The translations under genes and the position numbers were made by a program. From NCBI GenBank assembly GCA_013396755.1, contig VWZF01005188.1, positions 355,207 through 419,206 on the forward strand: DNA of 64,000 bases, written 5' to 3'. The stretch's first letter is position 1. Every line of letters begins with the position of its first letter. The notes beneath the pieces are model-generated. The model saw only the letters and a list, made by a program, of their open reading frames with translations. It made no database searches and was not told where the DNA came from. Positions 23,816 to 37,900 of the stretch are shown piece by piece. This DNA comes from Sclerurus mexicanus. Taxonomy: Eukaryota > Chordata > Aves > Passeriformes > Furnariidae.

Positions 23816-26800
23816 GTTCAGATGTGGGGGTTTTTTTCATAGCCTGTTTCCTTTACAGGTGGTGCTTGTAAAAAAGCTGCCTTTAGAGAGAAAAAAAAGC
23901 ATATAGAGAAGAGTGGATGATAGAAAGATTAAGTTTAAATTACTCCTGCTTCAGAATTATAGCAGTACTCCAATTCAATATGAAAAAGTTATGATGCTCC
24001 AGCAGACAGATTGTTCCAGTCACATCCTCTCACCAGGAAATCAATCACATAATCAAGGACCTTATTAATTTTCTCTGTCATTTAACCACTGGACTCATTT
24101 TATGAAACCCATGAGTAAATAAAAAGGCAAAATTTTATATTACTAATATGCAAGCCTTGAGTGTTACCTCGAGTGTTTCAGGCTATTCTAGGAGCAAGTT
24201 CCTTAAAAGCATTTTCCTTAAAAATGCAAGGACCAAATTTTACACATTCTGATGTCTTACTTTGATTTTCAAAGAGCTCTGATTCATGAGGGATCAAAAC
24301 TTCCTTGGAATTAGCTGAAGTTAATACTGTCCTCAGCTGTCTGCCTTATAGCTCTCTTGGAGCTCTATGCTCACATACCAAAAAGACAGCTCCTGAATCA
24401 GCAGTTCTGAATTACCATTGTTTTCAGAATGGAATATTAGATGAAAAAGACATTGGAGTTGCTTATTTATTTTGTGTAAGTTGTAATTTGGTGTCTGCTA
24501 TGCAGGTGTCTTGAGATGGAGGGGAAATGTGGTGGACAGCTGGAAAAAGGATACTTTAGAGTCTTCCCAAGAAACACTATACCTGCTTGTAAATCAGAGA
24601 CTAAGTCAAAGCTGAATGAAAGCTAGCAGAACAAAATGAGGACATATAAAAAAAAAAAAAGTCAAGCTCTACTCTGAATAAAAAAGTGTCTTTGTAGCTT
24701 GGCTGTAGTGCAAGAGACGTGCTTTGGAGAAGACAGTTCCCTGTTGGAAATAGGTGCTGTGTCAAAATGCATTCAGTTCTAAGCAGAAAGGATGAGCAAA
24801 GAGAGAAAACAAATGTTCCATGAAACTCGGCCCTAGTACTGTTAATTGGAGGAGAGCAGCTTGGAAGAATTTGTTGATTCTTTTTCTACCTAGGCAAAGC
24901 TTATTATTGTTTGCAGTCACTGAATAATGGATTCTGTTTTCCAGTGCAGTCTAGAGAAGTGTTTTGATTTGATGTACACTTGTGTGATTTAAACTCTGGA
25001 CTCTGTCAGGCTATGATAAAAGCTGCCATCACCTCACCAGGAATTTCCTGTAATGTATAAACACTTGACTTCACACTAACCTCCCCTCCTGCCTCTCCCA
25101 CATCCTTGCATGCATATCAATGACTGCTGGAAAGGGCACTGCTGTGTACCAAGTCCTCGTCAACAGACCAAATTGACCAAGGCCTAGGGATTACTGCAGT
25201 ACTGCTAATCAATAGATATTGAGTGCAATCCCCTGCTCTAAATTCAACAGGGTTAATAAGTGTCTACAGAAAACAATGCTCTGAAATACAATCTCCCATT
25301 CTCTGAGGAAGGGGAGGTAGAAATGTTTGTTTCAGCAGCTACAGATAAAACCTGTGGGAGGCAAAGCTTTAGCTTTTGCCCAAATTTGGCCTGAAACATT
25401 CTTGATTTGTTAAGTGTGCTGTGCATTAGAGACAGCTTTGCCACTGACAAGACAAATACCACATATGACATGTTTCTGAGCTCCTGAAAGTCTTTGTTTG
25501 ATGTTTTACTCAGAGATGGCATGTGAAGTTCCTTATGGTCACATCTATTAGACCTTGGGTTTTGCCTTTTATGCTTCACATGCAAGACTAAGCACAAGCA
25601 GGATGGAGGAAAGGAATTCAATTTAATAGCTGGCCAAATGCCCTTTTCTTTTCTGAATAGGCAGCGATACTATCTTGAGATGAAAGGTGACACTTAAACA
25701 GAGCAGCAACACTACTTTTAAAAGATCTGAAATTCTTATAACTTTACTTGATGGCAAAAAATGAAGCCAATCCCATCCCCCCATTTTACATGATTTACAG
25801 AGTGAACTTTCAGTACTATTTAAGATCCTGAGTGAAAAACCTAGTGCTGAGAGACAGTGTGCCAAACTATCTGACTAAGCTGGAGTAGTCAGCCAAGTTC
25901 AGTATCTGCTAGCTGATGATGAATGGTGACGTCTCTGTGCTTGCTCAACATCTGTCTGCCTACTTCACTTCTAATTGCACACCCGCGGATAACTGGGAAG
26001 GGGAGAATGCTAGATTTCACAGAAGCAGTATAATGTGACCTATTCAGGAGTATGAAGGATTAGGTAGGGATGTCCATGCTGTGTTTTCAAACACATCTTC
26101 AACAGATGTCCAGCTTGCTACAGGTGGGCATGGTTCAAGATTATTTGCTGTCTAAACCTCTTTGTGATAATACATGAGAATATGCTTTTGCTTGTCACTG
26201 GCTTTACTGAATTCCTCAGTGGGAGGGCTCAGCAGAAATGCTGCATCTTGTCAGCCAGAAGAGTTGCACTTGCTAACAGATTATGGAAGATGAAGATAGG
26301 TGTACCATGACATATCCTCCACAGATACAACTCTTCCTCAGATTGAGACAAATAAACCATACTATCTGCTGATGTAAGTAACTGTCACACAACACTTTAA
26401 AACAGAGGAACTACATTTATTTGTTTTTCTTTAGAGCTGTCTGTCATTTTCCTTTTCTGCTACTTTTTCTGTTTTTCATAATTTGATAGGGATTCAGTTA
26501 ACATTACTTTTAAATGACAACTTCTCTCTTACTTAGGCAGAAATCCATTCCCCTGTATTGACCTAAACCTAGAGAATACTTTGTATTCCTTATTTCTGCT
26601 GTACTGCACTTTTTCCAGCAGTATAGTAGCATTACCTGTCTCAATATACAGGCATGGGAAATGTGTACTATGAAATGGAGTTTGCTAAAGCAAGACCCTC
26701 TATTATCTATTACAAAATTGTAGAAAATAAAGGATCTTCAAGAGGTCATTTAGTACCCTTGCCTTTGCTTCTTATGCTTTCCATCTCATCCCTTTCTTTC

Positions 26801-29800
26801 ACCCTCTTACCCCTTTCTTTCTTATCTATTACCTCTTTATTTCCTTTGTCTGATCCTCTGCTGTCTGCTGTGTCTGCAGGCACACAAAAAGTCCTGACAA
26901 AGGTAGCCCCTCTGACTGTAAAGGTAGCAGACAACTGTATTTCTCACTTGTAAATAAATGGGGAGATAGGCTTCATCTATGCTTTATTCCCAATGCATAA
27001 TTCTCACTGTAGAGTTATAGCAACGTGGAGTTACAATAAAACGATGATGACAGATTTATAATAGTGGGTTTAAGATGTTTGGTTTGCCAGCAGAACTCTG
27101 AGTCTGTAAGAACCCAGTTTGGTACTATGGGGAACTAGGGCCTTTGTATCCCAAGACAAATGACTTCCAAATTGGAACACAGCTATGGACTCAGGCTCCA
27201 TTGTGAGTGTTAATTTTGTTTCACTCAGAAATAATTATTGCTGGCTTATCTAAAGCAGCAGAAGCTTGGAACAAGAGAGTACTTCACTCCTTCTGGCACA
27301 AAGACAGTTGCGATAATATAAGTTATATAAAAGGTGCCAAGCTAAGGGAAGGAGTGGGGGTGGTGGTGAAATAAAACCATCAACAAAACAGTGACTTTAG
27401 CCACCTTCCCACTGTTCAGATTATTGTTCTTAATTTATTACATCTATATTGACTTTCCATTCCAACCACTAGCTTGCAGGAAATCTTGCATTGCAGTTTT
27501 CCACCAGAGAAGAAATCAGTGACCTAAAAGCATGGTATATTTTTTATGACACTTATTAAAATTGCATGAAATGTGTTAGTCCTTGAACAGCAGAAATGGT
27601 CTGCAGCAAGGAATCCTCCTTCAGAGAAGTCAGCTCAAAAACTAACACCCAGTTCCCAGTCAGCACTGATGCAGATTCTTCCCACTTGCCCTAGGAATTC
27701 TCTGCTTATAATTACGTGAAAGCACCACACACCTGAAGAACACAGCAACATTTATGGAAGTAGTAAATGCTGAAGTGTTGGGATACATTCCTTTGTGTGT
27801 CTGCCACCTGCAAGCTCCTGCACTGTGGTGGGTACCTTGCAATCCCACTGGTAGTCAGAACTTCCTGGCACTGACTGATTAACAGTCAGGTATGTGATTA
27901 AAGAGGTGACATTGTAAAGCAGGATTAAGAATTTAGGAGGAGCACAAAGTGTTCTTGGGAGAGAAATGGTCAAAAGATATTCATCTGAGTATCAGCAGGA
28001 GAGGGAAAAAGATGGCAGTGGAAATAAGGGACAGCCCATCAGCTGTCAGTTTAAACCTAAACATTTTTCTCAGGAAGGCAAATAGTTTTCAACATGTAGA
28101 GGAATGAAAAGAGAACATATTGTACAGTTAAACAGTTTGGTGGACCAAATGAGGACCTGAAGCATAATGTTATTGTCTTATTATTGTCTATTATTGTCTT
28201 GCCAGGTTTACCTACACTAGCCACTATCAGTCTACTCTTTATAAAACAGCCACAAGCAGATCAATCAGTCACTTGAAAAAAAAAAAATCAACTCAAGCCA
28301 CCTCGATCTCTGGAGGTTTGGTCTTATCTTTCCACTCTAGGCAGACTGGAAGCTATTGTGTAGGTCCTCACATTTCCATTTCACATTAAAGCACTGGCTT
28401 AGGATGATTACCCCCAAGATGTGCTTCTTTGTTTAACCCTTTTGCTACCTTTCTGATAGCTGTACTCAAGAATATAGAGTTTGGGAGTTTTACCAGCTGG
28501 TGGCAGTGATGAACTGATGTTACCTATTTCTACAAATCCTGTTGATGCAACAATAATAATAAAGAATGTAGGCAAACAAGTTAGTCCTTCAGGGCTCAGT
28601 TTTTAAAGCTGTGCATAGGGATTTAGTGTGATATTAATTGGAACTGCTTGGTCAAATCCCTCAGCAGTGCTTTGACAGTTTATCCTGGACTAGTGAGGGT
28701 TAGGCTCCAGTCCTGAACTTTGCATAATTTTAAGATAGGTTATAGCAAAGAAAATTGGAATGTATTTTGAATATATTATGGGTGTATAACAGTCACAGTG
28801 AAGGCTACCCTTGCACATTTCTCAGTCACTTCCCTTTAGAGATGAAAAAAGTTTCAAAAGGAAAAAAATATTTCATCAAATATATGTGGACAATTTAGTG
28901 CATGTTCTGTGTATATTGCAATTACATATAGAATATTTTGTCATTATTTTGATTTTAGAAATTAATTTCTCAGCTGAGTTGGATAGTAATGCCTCTATTC
29001 AAATAATGGATACCTGCAATTTCCTTTGAATGCCATGTCTTGCAACTAAAGCATAAAATGCATAGAATAGAAGCATTAATGTAAAAGATGGAGTTTTTCA
29101 GGACTTTCACTTAATATGTTATAGTCTCATGAATTTAAAATCTTTGGGTTTATTTGTAAATATCAATAAGATTATTTCATTAATCACTACATTTATGACT
29201 TTATGAAATTCTCATCATGCTTCACACATTAGTATTGCTATCTCACCTTGACAAATCTTACATAGGGTTGTGTGTAGCAAATGAGAAACATCCCACTTGT
29301 ATGAAACCATGAATATTTTTTGCAGACGGATAGGAGATGTTCAGTCAGATGGAATCAGCAAACAACCCCCCATAGGGCATCCTGGACTGCTACCAGCTAC
29401 CATTCCAGTCATCAGTGATCTAGGGCAGCATTCCATATCCCTCCAAAGGCTTGTCAGGGGGTCCCCAGGGCTGCAGGTCTTTCATATAATTTAATATGAA
29501 AGATATGAACAATATTTTTAGTCTTCATCCAGGAGAGCTAAATCACAAGGTGTTCTTGTTGCTGCTGTCTTCAATGCAACCGACTCATCTTCCCCAGCTC
29601 AATGCCTTTGCCATGCTCTGGGATAAAAGCCCGCTTGCAGTTCACTTGGAGTGCATTACTGTAAGAGTGACTGTCCCATATTGTCACGTTGGTGACAACC
29701 AGAGAGACATCTCCTTCATAGCTTAGAATAAAGATGTGCAGGAATTTCTAGAAAACCAGAAAGTCTTCAGGCAGGGCTTGACAGGTAGAGCTTGAAACAT

Positions 29801-29843
29801 CAACAAATTTCCCTCTAGAAAATATCAATTATTGGCAGCCTTC
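23816..29843. other. Non-coding stretch, no gene recognised
   Basis: No coding sequence recognised. The longest frames (25,253-25,621 on the minus strand, 122 codons; 26,654-26,953 on the plus strand, 99 codons) have no known motif. A short A-run sits at 24,649-24,660. The section 29,100-29,230 is AT-rich with TTTATGAC and TTAATC cores. The small hairpin at 29,479-29,502 is listed separately. Confidence 0.55.
29479..29502. repeat. Short hairpin, 9-bp arms
   Basis: CTTTCATAT (29,479-29,487) and ATATGAAAG (29,494-29,502) are exact reverse complements around the loop AATTTA. It is not followed by a T-tract and sits in no gene, so it is only a structural curiosity. Confidence 0.85.
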
Positions 29844-29866
29844 TTTTTTTTTTTTTTTTTTTTTTT
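29844..29866 (+). repeat. T23 homopolymer
   Basis: Uninterrupted run of 23 T. On the minus strand it is an A-tail-like run, but I see no retrocopy body beside it. Confidence 0.95.
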
Positions 29867-30022
29867 CTTCCTAGCAGGAGCAATTTTCACTGACACAAAA
29901 TTTAAAAAAAAAAGAAAGTAAAGAAAGACAAGTTTCTGGATAAACAGCAGCCAGCTTTACAAAGCTGGACCCCACTGTGCTGCTTTGCAGCTTTTGTCTT
30001 CATCCTGCCCAGGCACAGACAT

Positions 30023-30063
30023 CTTTTTTTCTTTTTTTTTTTTTCTTTTTTTTTCTTTTTTTT
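30023..30063 (+). repeat. T-rich low-complexity tract with spaced C
   Basis: A run of T blocks separated by single C residues, giving the minus strand a polyA/G tract. Translated on the minus strand it yields a meaningless poly-lysine/glutamate peptide. It lies about 160 bp from the T23 tract. Confidence 0.9.
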
Positions 30064-33000
30064 CCCAAGCAGGGCAGAACACTGACAGAAACAAAGTGCC
30101 ATGTGACTTAAAAGATGAAATGCTTGTCTTCCTCTCCATCCCCTCATTTTGGTAGCAGTTAACTAACTTGTACTGTAACCACTGTAATCAGAGTGTGGTT
30201 ACATAGTTCTGCTGATACAGAATATGACTGGATTTGGAGCCAAGAATTGATTTTTATGTCCCCAGAGACTTCAATTATTGGATTCAAACTCTGCTGACAC
30301 CAAGACTAGCACTTTTTCTGTGGGTGGAAATGACAGAAGTGAAGGCAGATTCAGGTCCGCGAGTGTTTATACAGCTAACCGCCATCTACACAGCAGAAGG
30401 AATAACACTGTAGATCTATAGTTTTAAGAGAGGCAAGTTTTTCATGGAAATGTAGCTTCTGGAAAAAGCAGACGAGCCTTTGGGCACAGACATTCAAAAT
30501 TACACCAGTTAGTCTGAAGTACTAGGGACTTTTTTTTACCTGCTGCCCCTCTACCTGAGCTGCACCCAGAAGAAGTGACTTAAAGGCAGGACCCCACCCT
30601 GCCCTTTGTGAGACATAAGAATTGGTGTTCCAAAGCCACCAAGAGGAGTTCTGTGACTTATACTGCTGGAGGGGGAAATGTGATCCCTTGACCCTTCCCA
30701 GAGATTTGGTAAAAATACACAAAAAGCTGACTGGATCCACCTGTCTGTTAAGCACTTTACCTATTTTTCCACAGTGCTGTTGACTGAAACTAATTTACTT
30801 GAACAACCTTTCACACAAACACTGCTGTGAACAATTTCATAAAGAGCAAATCTTTGCATCCCTCTGCCTTGGTCAGGTTGACCTGTGTCATTCACATGAA
30901 AACCCAAGGCAGATATGGCAGGGTGTGTTTGAATATTTGCCTACTTAATGAATTTTAAGCTGTCTTTTGCTAGTTATCTGGTTCAAATATCTGGATAAAT
31001 ATAAGGAAAACACTAAACTCAGTCAAAAGTGTGAAATTATTAATTGAATTGAGCAAACAAATAAATCTTAGCCTGGTCTTTGCCCATAGACACATTTCTA
31101 GGACTTGTGTAAATAAAACCAATGTGATATACAAGCTCTACTCCTTATCAACCTGGTTTATCCCAGTTTCTTGCTTACTCTTTATTAGCAAAAGATGAAA
31201 TTGGATTGTAAAGAGTGCACAAGCTCATTGTCTGCTTTGCTTTTGTTTGCTAACACCATTCATTAATCAAACAAAGGATACCACTGGGAAACAAGCAGGT
31301 TTAGGTCTACCTAGTTGACTATGCTGATGTCAACCGGTTTTCCCAATATGCCAGTCAAAGGCACTTCCCCTAATCTGTTGTAAACTGTTGTGACAATCAG
31401 AGTGTACAGTGACAGCTGGGGAGTTGGGATGCCGCATCTTGCTCACAGGGACGTGAGGCTTCCCTTACCTCTCCCAGGGAGCTGGGACACATGGTGAATG
31501 AAGCCTGGGAACACTGCAGCCTTCACACTCTCACACCCTGCCAGGTTATGGATTTCAATCAATACGTAGTCCCAGTGGCACAGGGGGATCGGGGGGAAAA
31601 AAAAAAAGATAAAAATATAAAAAGAAAACCAGCTGATTAGGGAGTCAGAAGAGAAAGAAATAATCTATGCTATGACTTGATGTGCATAATGAACAAAATT
31701 GCCAGTTTTATGCATGATCTTTAGAAACAAGGGAATCATGTACACTTAAAACACAAATTACTATTTAAGATCAGTCATGTCATACCCCTCACAGCATATT
31801 TCAGGAACCTCTTAGAAAGACAACAATTTCTTAAGTAGGTTCTTAACTTCTGAAGCAGTCGTATTTGGTGTCTTTGCATATAATACTCATTACTGCTAAG
31901 GAAGGGTGGGGAGCATTTGCAGTACTGTAAGACTCAAAGTGTGGCTAACCTAAGACCTTTTCATGCTGGCACTAGGGATGGCCAAAGTTAGCACAGCCTG
32001 CTAATGAAAGACCTGCTCCACAAGTTCATTATGTAATGCATCGCTCTTCCAGCAGAGCCCCAGTGCTACAGGAGCAGGGTGCACTACACAGAATAGTGAG
32101 AGCAGGTTACAAAATTACTCCAGTACTTTAGTCTGTCCCAGTTGCTGATAGGAATCAAGGCCAGAAATTTGTTACAGAATTCATGACATTATACCCTGTA
32201 TCTTATACTAGAAATGATGCTGAAACCAAACATCTCCAGGCTATTGACGTTGTCCAAATAGAACAGAAATATTTTAAACAACTTATATGAACATTCCTAC
32301 TCTGAAAGTGTGGCAAAAATATTACATAATGCATTAGCTGATGAATTGTGTGGGTTTCCTGCACTCTGGGCTGCCTGTACTACCATTTTAGAGACAGACT
32401 CACCTGTGGATTGTTGTGACTTGTTAGGAAAGGTCATTGATTAATAATTCTTTGCTTGAAAGTACATTGATCCATATATAGCCCCTGTTGGGAAGAGTGG
32501 GAACAACACCAAATTAGGGTATTTTTTTTTTTCTTTTTCCCTACTTATTATTAGGGGGGAAGGATTTTTTCTTTATTTCATCAAACAGATATTTCTGAAA
32601 GGCAGAGATTAAATACTTGAAAATAATGCATTTTACATTGTAAAAGCTGAGCTCCATTCTATGATCCATGATGGCAAGCATTAATTTTTTTCTCTGGGAA
32701 TATCTTTGTAAGACAGGGTGGAAGAAACAAGTACTTTCCTCACTCTTTTCCTATATCACCTGGTATTCCAGAAAACTGTGGAGAAAAAGGGTTCAACCTG
32801 CATGTGATAAATGAACTACAAATTAGTGTTTTTCAGCATCTAACAATGAGATGCTTACAGGCACAAACTGTTTGCTCTTCTACCTCCCTGCTTCTGTTGT
32901 AAAATAGGTTTAATCAGGAAATAGAAGCAAACCTACTTTTCCATCACTTTAACTCACATTATATAACAGCCAAATCACTTCTTCATCTCTTCTTCTTTTC

Positions 33001-34728
33001 TATCAGGAAAAATCTAAAGGTTACTGCTGTTACAAGACACTGGTGTCACTAGCAATCCATGTAACAATAGCTACTTCATCTCTTCTCCAACGTATACTAT
33101 TGGTATTGATCTGATAACTGAGGCAGATCCTGCTTTGTTAGCATCCTTCTTATTTGTTGTGACATTATTTTTCTGCCTCCTAGACCTGTCTGAAATTAAA
33201 AAAAAAGAAAATTTAGAAAACAAAGTTACAGTTTTATTTTTAGTTCATGATTTACAGGGAAAGAGTCAGATTCAGCATGTCAAAAGTTTCCCAGATTAAA
33301 TGGAGCATCTTAAGCTTTGTTTACAGAGCTTCTCATGTTACATCAAGGTCTAGACTAATTTTTAAATAGCTGTGTTCCTGTGCAACACCTGGGAACACTG
33401 GCTTTTCAAAGAGCATCTGGAGGTCACATGTTCAGGTAGAAGAGTGAGAGCTGGCTTGGAGAACTGGGTTGGCAAGTGATATTTGTCATTAGCAAACAGA
33501 CCTGCTACAATGGCAATGGGCTATCAGGAGTATCTTTTATAGTGTCATTCTTGCAACACAGAGCTATGCCATCGGCATTTTGCTGGAGTGGGTGATCATC
33601 CTCTTTGGAAACTTGCTAGCTGCAGAGGCTGTACCCATTTATCCGTTCCAAAAAAACATTTGCTGCTCTTGCAAGTGACTCTTCCATGAGATAACGCCTG
33701 CTCTATCCTGATGGGAGTTTCCTTTGCTTTCTGACTTCCACCACGAGCTTTTAGAAAGCTGGGAACCTGGCCTGGTATATCTGATCAGATTGCCTGATAC
33801 CCTGACACTGCCTTTATACCTTCCTGTGTAAATTGTTGCTCATTCTCTGGAAAAGAGGGCACAGCTCACCAGGTGCCCTGCGCATGCTGATGCTTTGGTT
33901 CCCATGGGGCATACCCTGGGAGGCCCCAGAGCCACCTGGAGCAGCACAGTGAAGACGAGCACAGGCAAAGGATTCTGGTGTGGGTGCCCGCATGACCCCA
34001 CAGCCCCTTGTGGGTCAGGTACTCCTCTAGGAGGGAGCAGGCAGCACAAAGCTGGAAGTCTTCAAATTCTTCTCCTGACACCATAGTCAGTTCTGTATAA
34101 TTTCTTTCTTACTTCTGCTTGCCAACCTATCTCTTGCTGTCTTGGTGCTGCCTGTTGCCTTGTTACTGCTGTTGGCACTAGTGTTTTATTTCTTATCAGT
34201 GCTAGGAGCTGCCTGTTTTCTTTCTGCTTTTATACAAATCTAAATCCCACATTTATCTTTCTTTTATCAGCAGTAAAACTTGCAGATACTTCTGCCGTCA
34301 ACATTCACTGAGTTGGGCTCCACATTCACTTGTCCTCCATTTTTAACTTATTTAACTAGAGTGGGTAAGTTAGGAAACAACATGAGATATTTAACTTTTG
34401 AAGTTCTCACAATAGAGCTAAATTTTTGGTTTAATTTTCCCTTGCTCTTGACTTTGGGTGGGGAAAAAACATATATCATTAGGGGGATAATTATGAAAAA
34501 CCTGTATTTTTCATAAGTCTTATGATAAAAGCAAAAGAATAAGATATCAATAACTGCTGAAACATTTTTATTTTATTTTCTAAAACTACTCAAGGCATAG
34601 AAGAAAAATACCAAAAGGACTGCTATACAGATGTGCAAACAGTGGTTTAGGGAAATGCATTTAAAAAGTAATATTTATAGCTTTAATGTTTTTCAATTTC
34701 AGTAAATATTCTTTTCATTGTCACTCAG
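30064..34728. other. Non-coding stretch, no gene recognised
   Basis: Mostly AT-rich without recognised genes. A locally GC-richer patch at about 33,840-34,090 has overlapping open frames on both strands (60-70 codons), with no splice context or family resemblance that I can defend. Another GC-richer patch at 31,410-31,600 ends in a G-run and an A-run. Confidence 0.5.
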
Positions 34729-34900
34729 CTTTGAATCTTTGACATGTACAGAGAAGTTGGAAGATTGTCTCTTGCTATCGGGGGAGGCTGTTTTTGCTGA
34801 ACAGTTTGCAGAACAAGAAACCCTGCTTGGCAGTTGCCTGAAGACAGATTGGATGTTGAAGGAAGCTTACATAAAGGAAAAGCAAGCACTGGCACAGTGA
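34729..34900 (+). other. Candidate 3'-terminal coding exon (unproven)
   Basis: A pyrimidine-rich tract ending TTGTCACTCAG at 34,728 is followed by an open frame that runs 57 codons to a TGA at 34,898-34,900. The predicted peptide is acidic and helix-like (for example ESLTCTEKLEDCLLLSGEA, then EQFAEQETLLGSC), ending KEKQALAQ. An AATAAA polyadenylation-like signal lies 236 bases downstream (35,136-35,141). I cannot match it to a known protein. A 57-codon open frame beside a plausible acceptor can occur by chance in 64 kb, so this is a lead and not a gene call. Confidence 0.18.
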
Positions 34901-37900
34901 CTGATAAATCTACTCCCGCTTCCTAAAAATGCTGAGTTGAGGGAAAAACCACTATCAGAACTGCAGTCCTTGAGAAAGAAAGACAAGTCCCAAATGTATA
35001 AGACTGTGTTCTTTCACCATCTCTACCTATGTGCTCCAGAATGCCTGTATGGCAGCTGATATTAATGACTCATCTTTATCTTGTTTCACTTCACTTTTCA
35101 TACATATTTGCCAAGTCTCTCAACTTTTTATAGAAAATAAATCTGCATGGTTTTTTGTGTAGTCCCTGTCTCATAACTGTGTCCACATTTTTAACCACAG
35201 GTGTGACTCTAGTAAGAAAACAATGACTCTTGCCCTTGTTTCGGTGTCAGTGCTTTGTCGTCACCCATTTGAAGTCATTATAATGGGTACATATTTTCTG
35301 TAACCTGGGTCTGAATCAGTTAAACAAAATGTTTTAAAGAGATTACATGGACCAAAACTGACTCCTTTTCTCCTGAGCCATGGCTCAGCTGCAGAGCAAA
35401 TGCCTGACTGAAACCTCCATCAACAATGTTACAGAGAAATCTCCCTCCACTGATTGATTCTGTAGTGACCATATATTCTCCATTGAAACTCTGTCCGTTG
35501 TTGTACAAGTGACCCACAAACATCCCACTCCTCCACAGTGAGCCAAAGAGAGCCAAGTTTGATGTGGCATTCCTTGGAGATGTGTGTCTTCTTGTCCTCC
35601 AAGAACTCTAGGAGAATTGTTGTTTAATTTCCTGACTTGTAAATGAAACATCATGTTCTGCTTCCTTTCAAATAATTGTTGACTAGAGAATTCTTATTTA
35701 TCATAGGTAATTCTAATCTGAATTCTACTTTTAATCTTTCAGACATCTTTTATATTTTCTTTTAAAAAATTATCTGTTCCTCTTTAGTTAACATGATTAG
35801 AGGAGTATCCTTTATGCTGCCTAATATACTTTTCCTTTAAAGTATCTAGAAACGAACTTGGAGTTTCAGCCTCCCTCAGGAGATATAAGATTAACTGATT
35901 AACAGATAATGTCAGTAATGGAATTTTAAGTCCAGCCAGAGGCAGTCCAGACAAGAAAATTTTGATATTTTTATTTAGTTTCATATTTTGTTAATCCTTG
36001 GTTTTGTTTTTCTTCCTTTTTTTAAGAAGGTTATCAATGAAGTGGTAACTGTTAAGAAAAACTGTTCAAAGCACTGTTGATGTGCTTAAAAAAGCACAAC
36101 ATTTGCAATAAATTCTCTGTATAAGGGTACCAGTGTCTGCAGTTCATCAGTATATGGGTGTTCAGTGTTACTGCCAAGATTAACACACACACACACATAT
36201 AGGTTATGTCTGCTCCTGTCAGGATAGTCTGTTCAAAGAGGCAGGATATATTAACTCCAGGAAAATTTCATGAGGAGGTGTCAAAACAGCTTTGGTATTG
36301 ATTTACCTCTTGTTGACTTAGAACAGAGACAGCATAAACTCATAGTGCTCTGCACCTAAGCAGGTAGATGTGTTTATAGACAGCCTGGTCACCAGCAGGG
36401 AGTGAATGTAACTGTCATCAACAGACATAAGAATTTTTTTATGGATTTCAATACAATGTTAATAATCTGGACAGTAACAAAATCAATAGAAAGACAAAAT
36501 GATAAGACCAGTCAATAAATAATAATGTTATCCTATAATATCCATTATATTTGAGGTAGAAATATGTGGATTTCTAAATTATTTAATATGACCCAACTAA
36601 CTTAAATGGAGCTCAGTTTCATGATTAAATTTATTAAAGCTCAGCACTGAACTAAAGCACTAACCTGAATGGATAGAGGACCCTCAACTTAATTATCTCA
36701 CAATATCTACTGTATTTTACACCTGTGGTTAGTTGAAAGCATTGCTTGCCTTGACAGCTGGGAGTGATAGTAACAAATCAGGCCCTTGCACAGAGGCCCT
36801 ATTCTATACAGCAAAGAAACAGAATATGACTTAAACCTGATGTTTTACAAGTGACCACGTATCATCTGTCAGACAGAGGTAAAGAGATGTGGAAGGGCCC
36901 ACTTGCAATATAAACTCCATATTATGTTAAATTTTCCCTTTCAAAGCCTAGCTTTGATGGAAACACTCAGTCGTGTTACACAATATACTGCAACAGAGAC
37001 ACTGGTTGGAGGTGACAGTTTACTGATCAGTTCTGTACAGTCAGGAAAATGCATTTCTAAGGGTACTAACTGAGGTTATAGTTTGGCAGCTGTTTGTGCT
37101 GATGTGTTATAAACCAGATTCTGGGTCCAGGCTTCTCTTCTTTGTACCAGCCCAGCACTGTAAAGCCAGAGGGTAGCTGCCTTCAGCCTTCAGTGCACTA
37201 CAGCGGCAGCCTCTGGGCACATGGGGGACTGTGGTTTTCATTTCTCCTGGGCAGACAAAGGCCATCAGGAGTGGGGAAAGTGTATGATGATCTCAGAGTG
37301 CACATCTGCCTTCCTGGAGGATTGATTTAGCCATTGACATATAGAGGAGTCCTCAAAAAAACCAAAGAGGAGTTTTACAGTAATAGTCTTTTTTTTTGAT
37401 CAGATGAGAAAACATCATAAAAGAACTGGAAAAAGATATGGCTTTTTTTTTTTTTTAACAAATGAATGAAACTAATAGACACAATTGGGACAATATATGC
37501 TACTGACTTTGATAAAAAAGGACCTATACCTAAGAGTGAGCACAAAGTCAAATCTAATAGCCAAATGCTAGTTCTGAATTATTAACATTTTTTAAAGACT
37601 AAAGATATCAGTATTTCCACAGTTAAAATAAATAACAATGTCTAAATCTTCAAAGTATCTTGGGAGGCTGATCCAGTTAAAGGTCATATGAGTTGCACCA
37701 CTAAAATGTTGGACCTGACTTTGACAATACGATTCAAGGTCAAGGGAGAACAGTGCAGATAAAAGGAGCACTTACACTAAGCTGTTCCTTTCAAATGTCA
37801 CTAGAAGTTGATTTTTTACACCCACTCCTCTTGTATTCCTACCTTGTTTCACCCCCTTGTACACTTCTCCCTCTCAAATAGTAAACATCTTTAAAGTCCT

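Noticed and set aside
29902..30147. Lysine-rich minus-strand frame
   Set aside because: It is the translation of a T-rich low-complexity tract.
33840..34086. GC-rich patch with open frames on both strands as a coding exon
   Set aside because: Multiple frames are open because of composition; no splice sites fit a single frame well.
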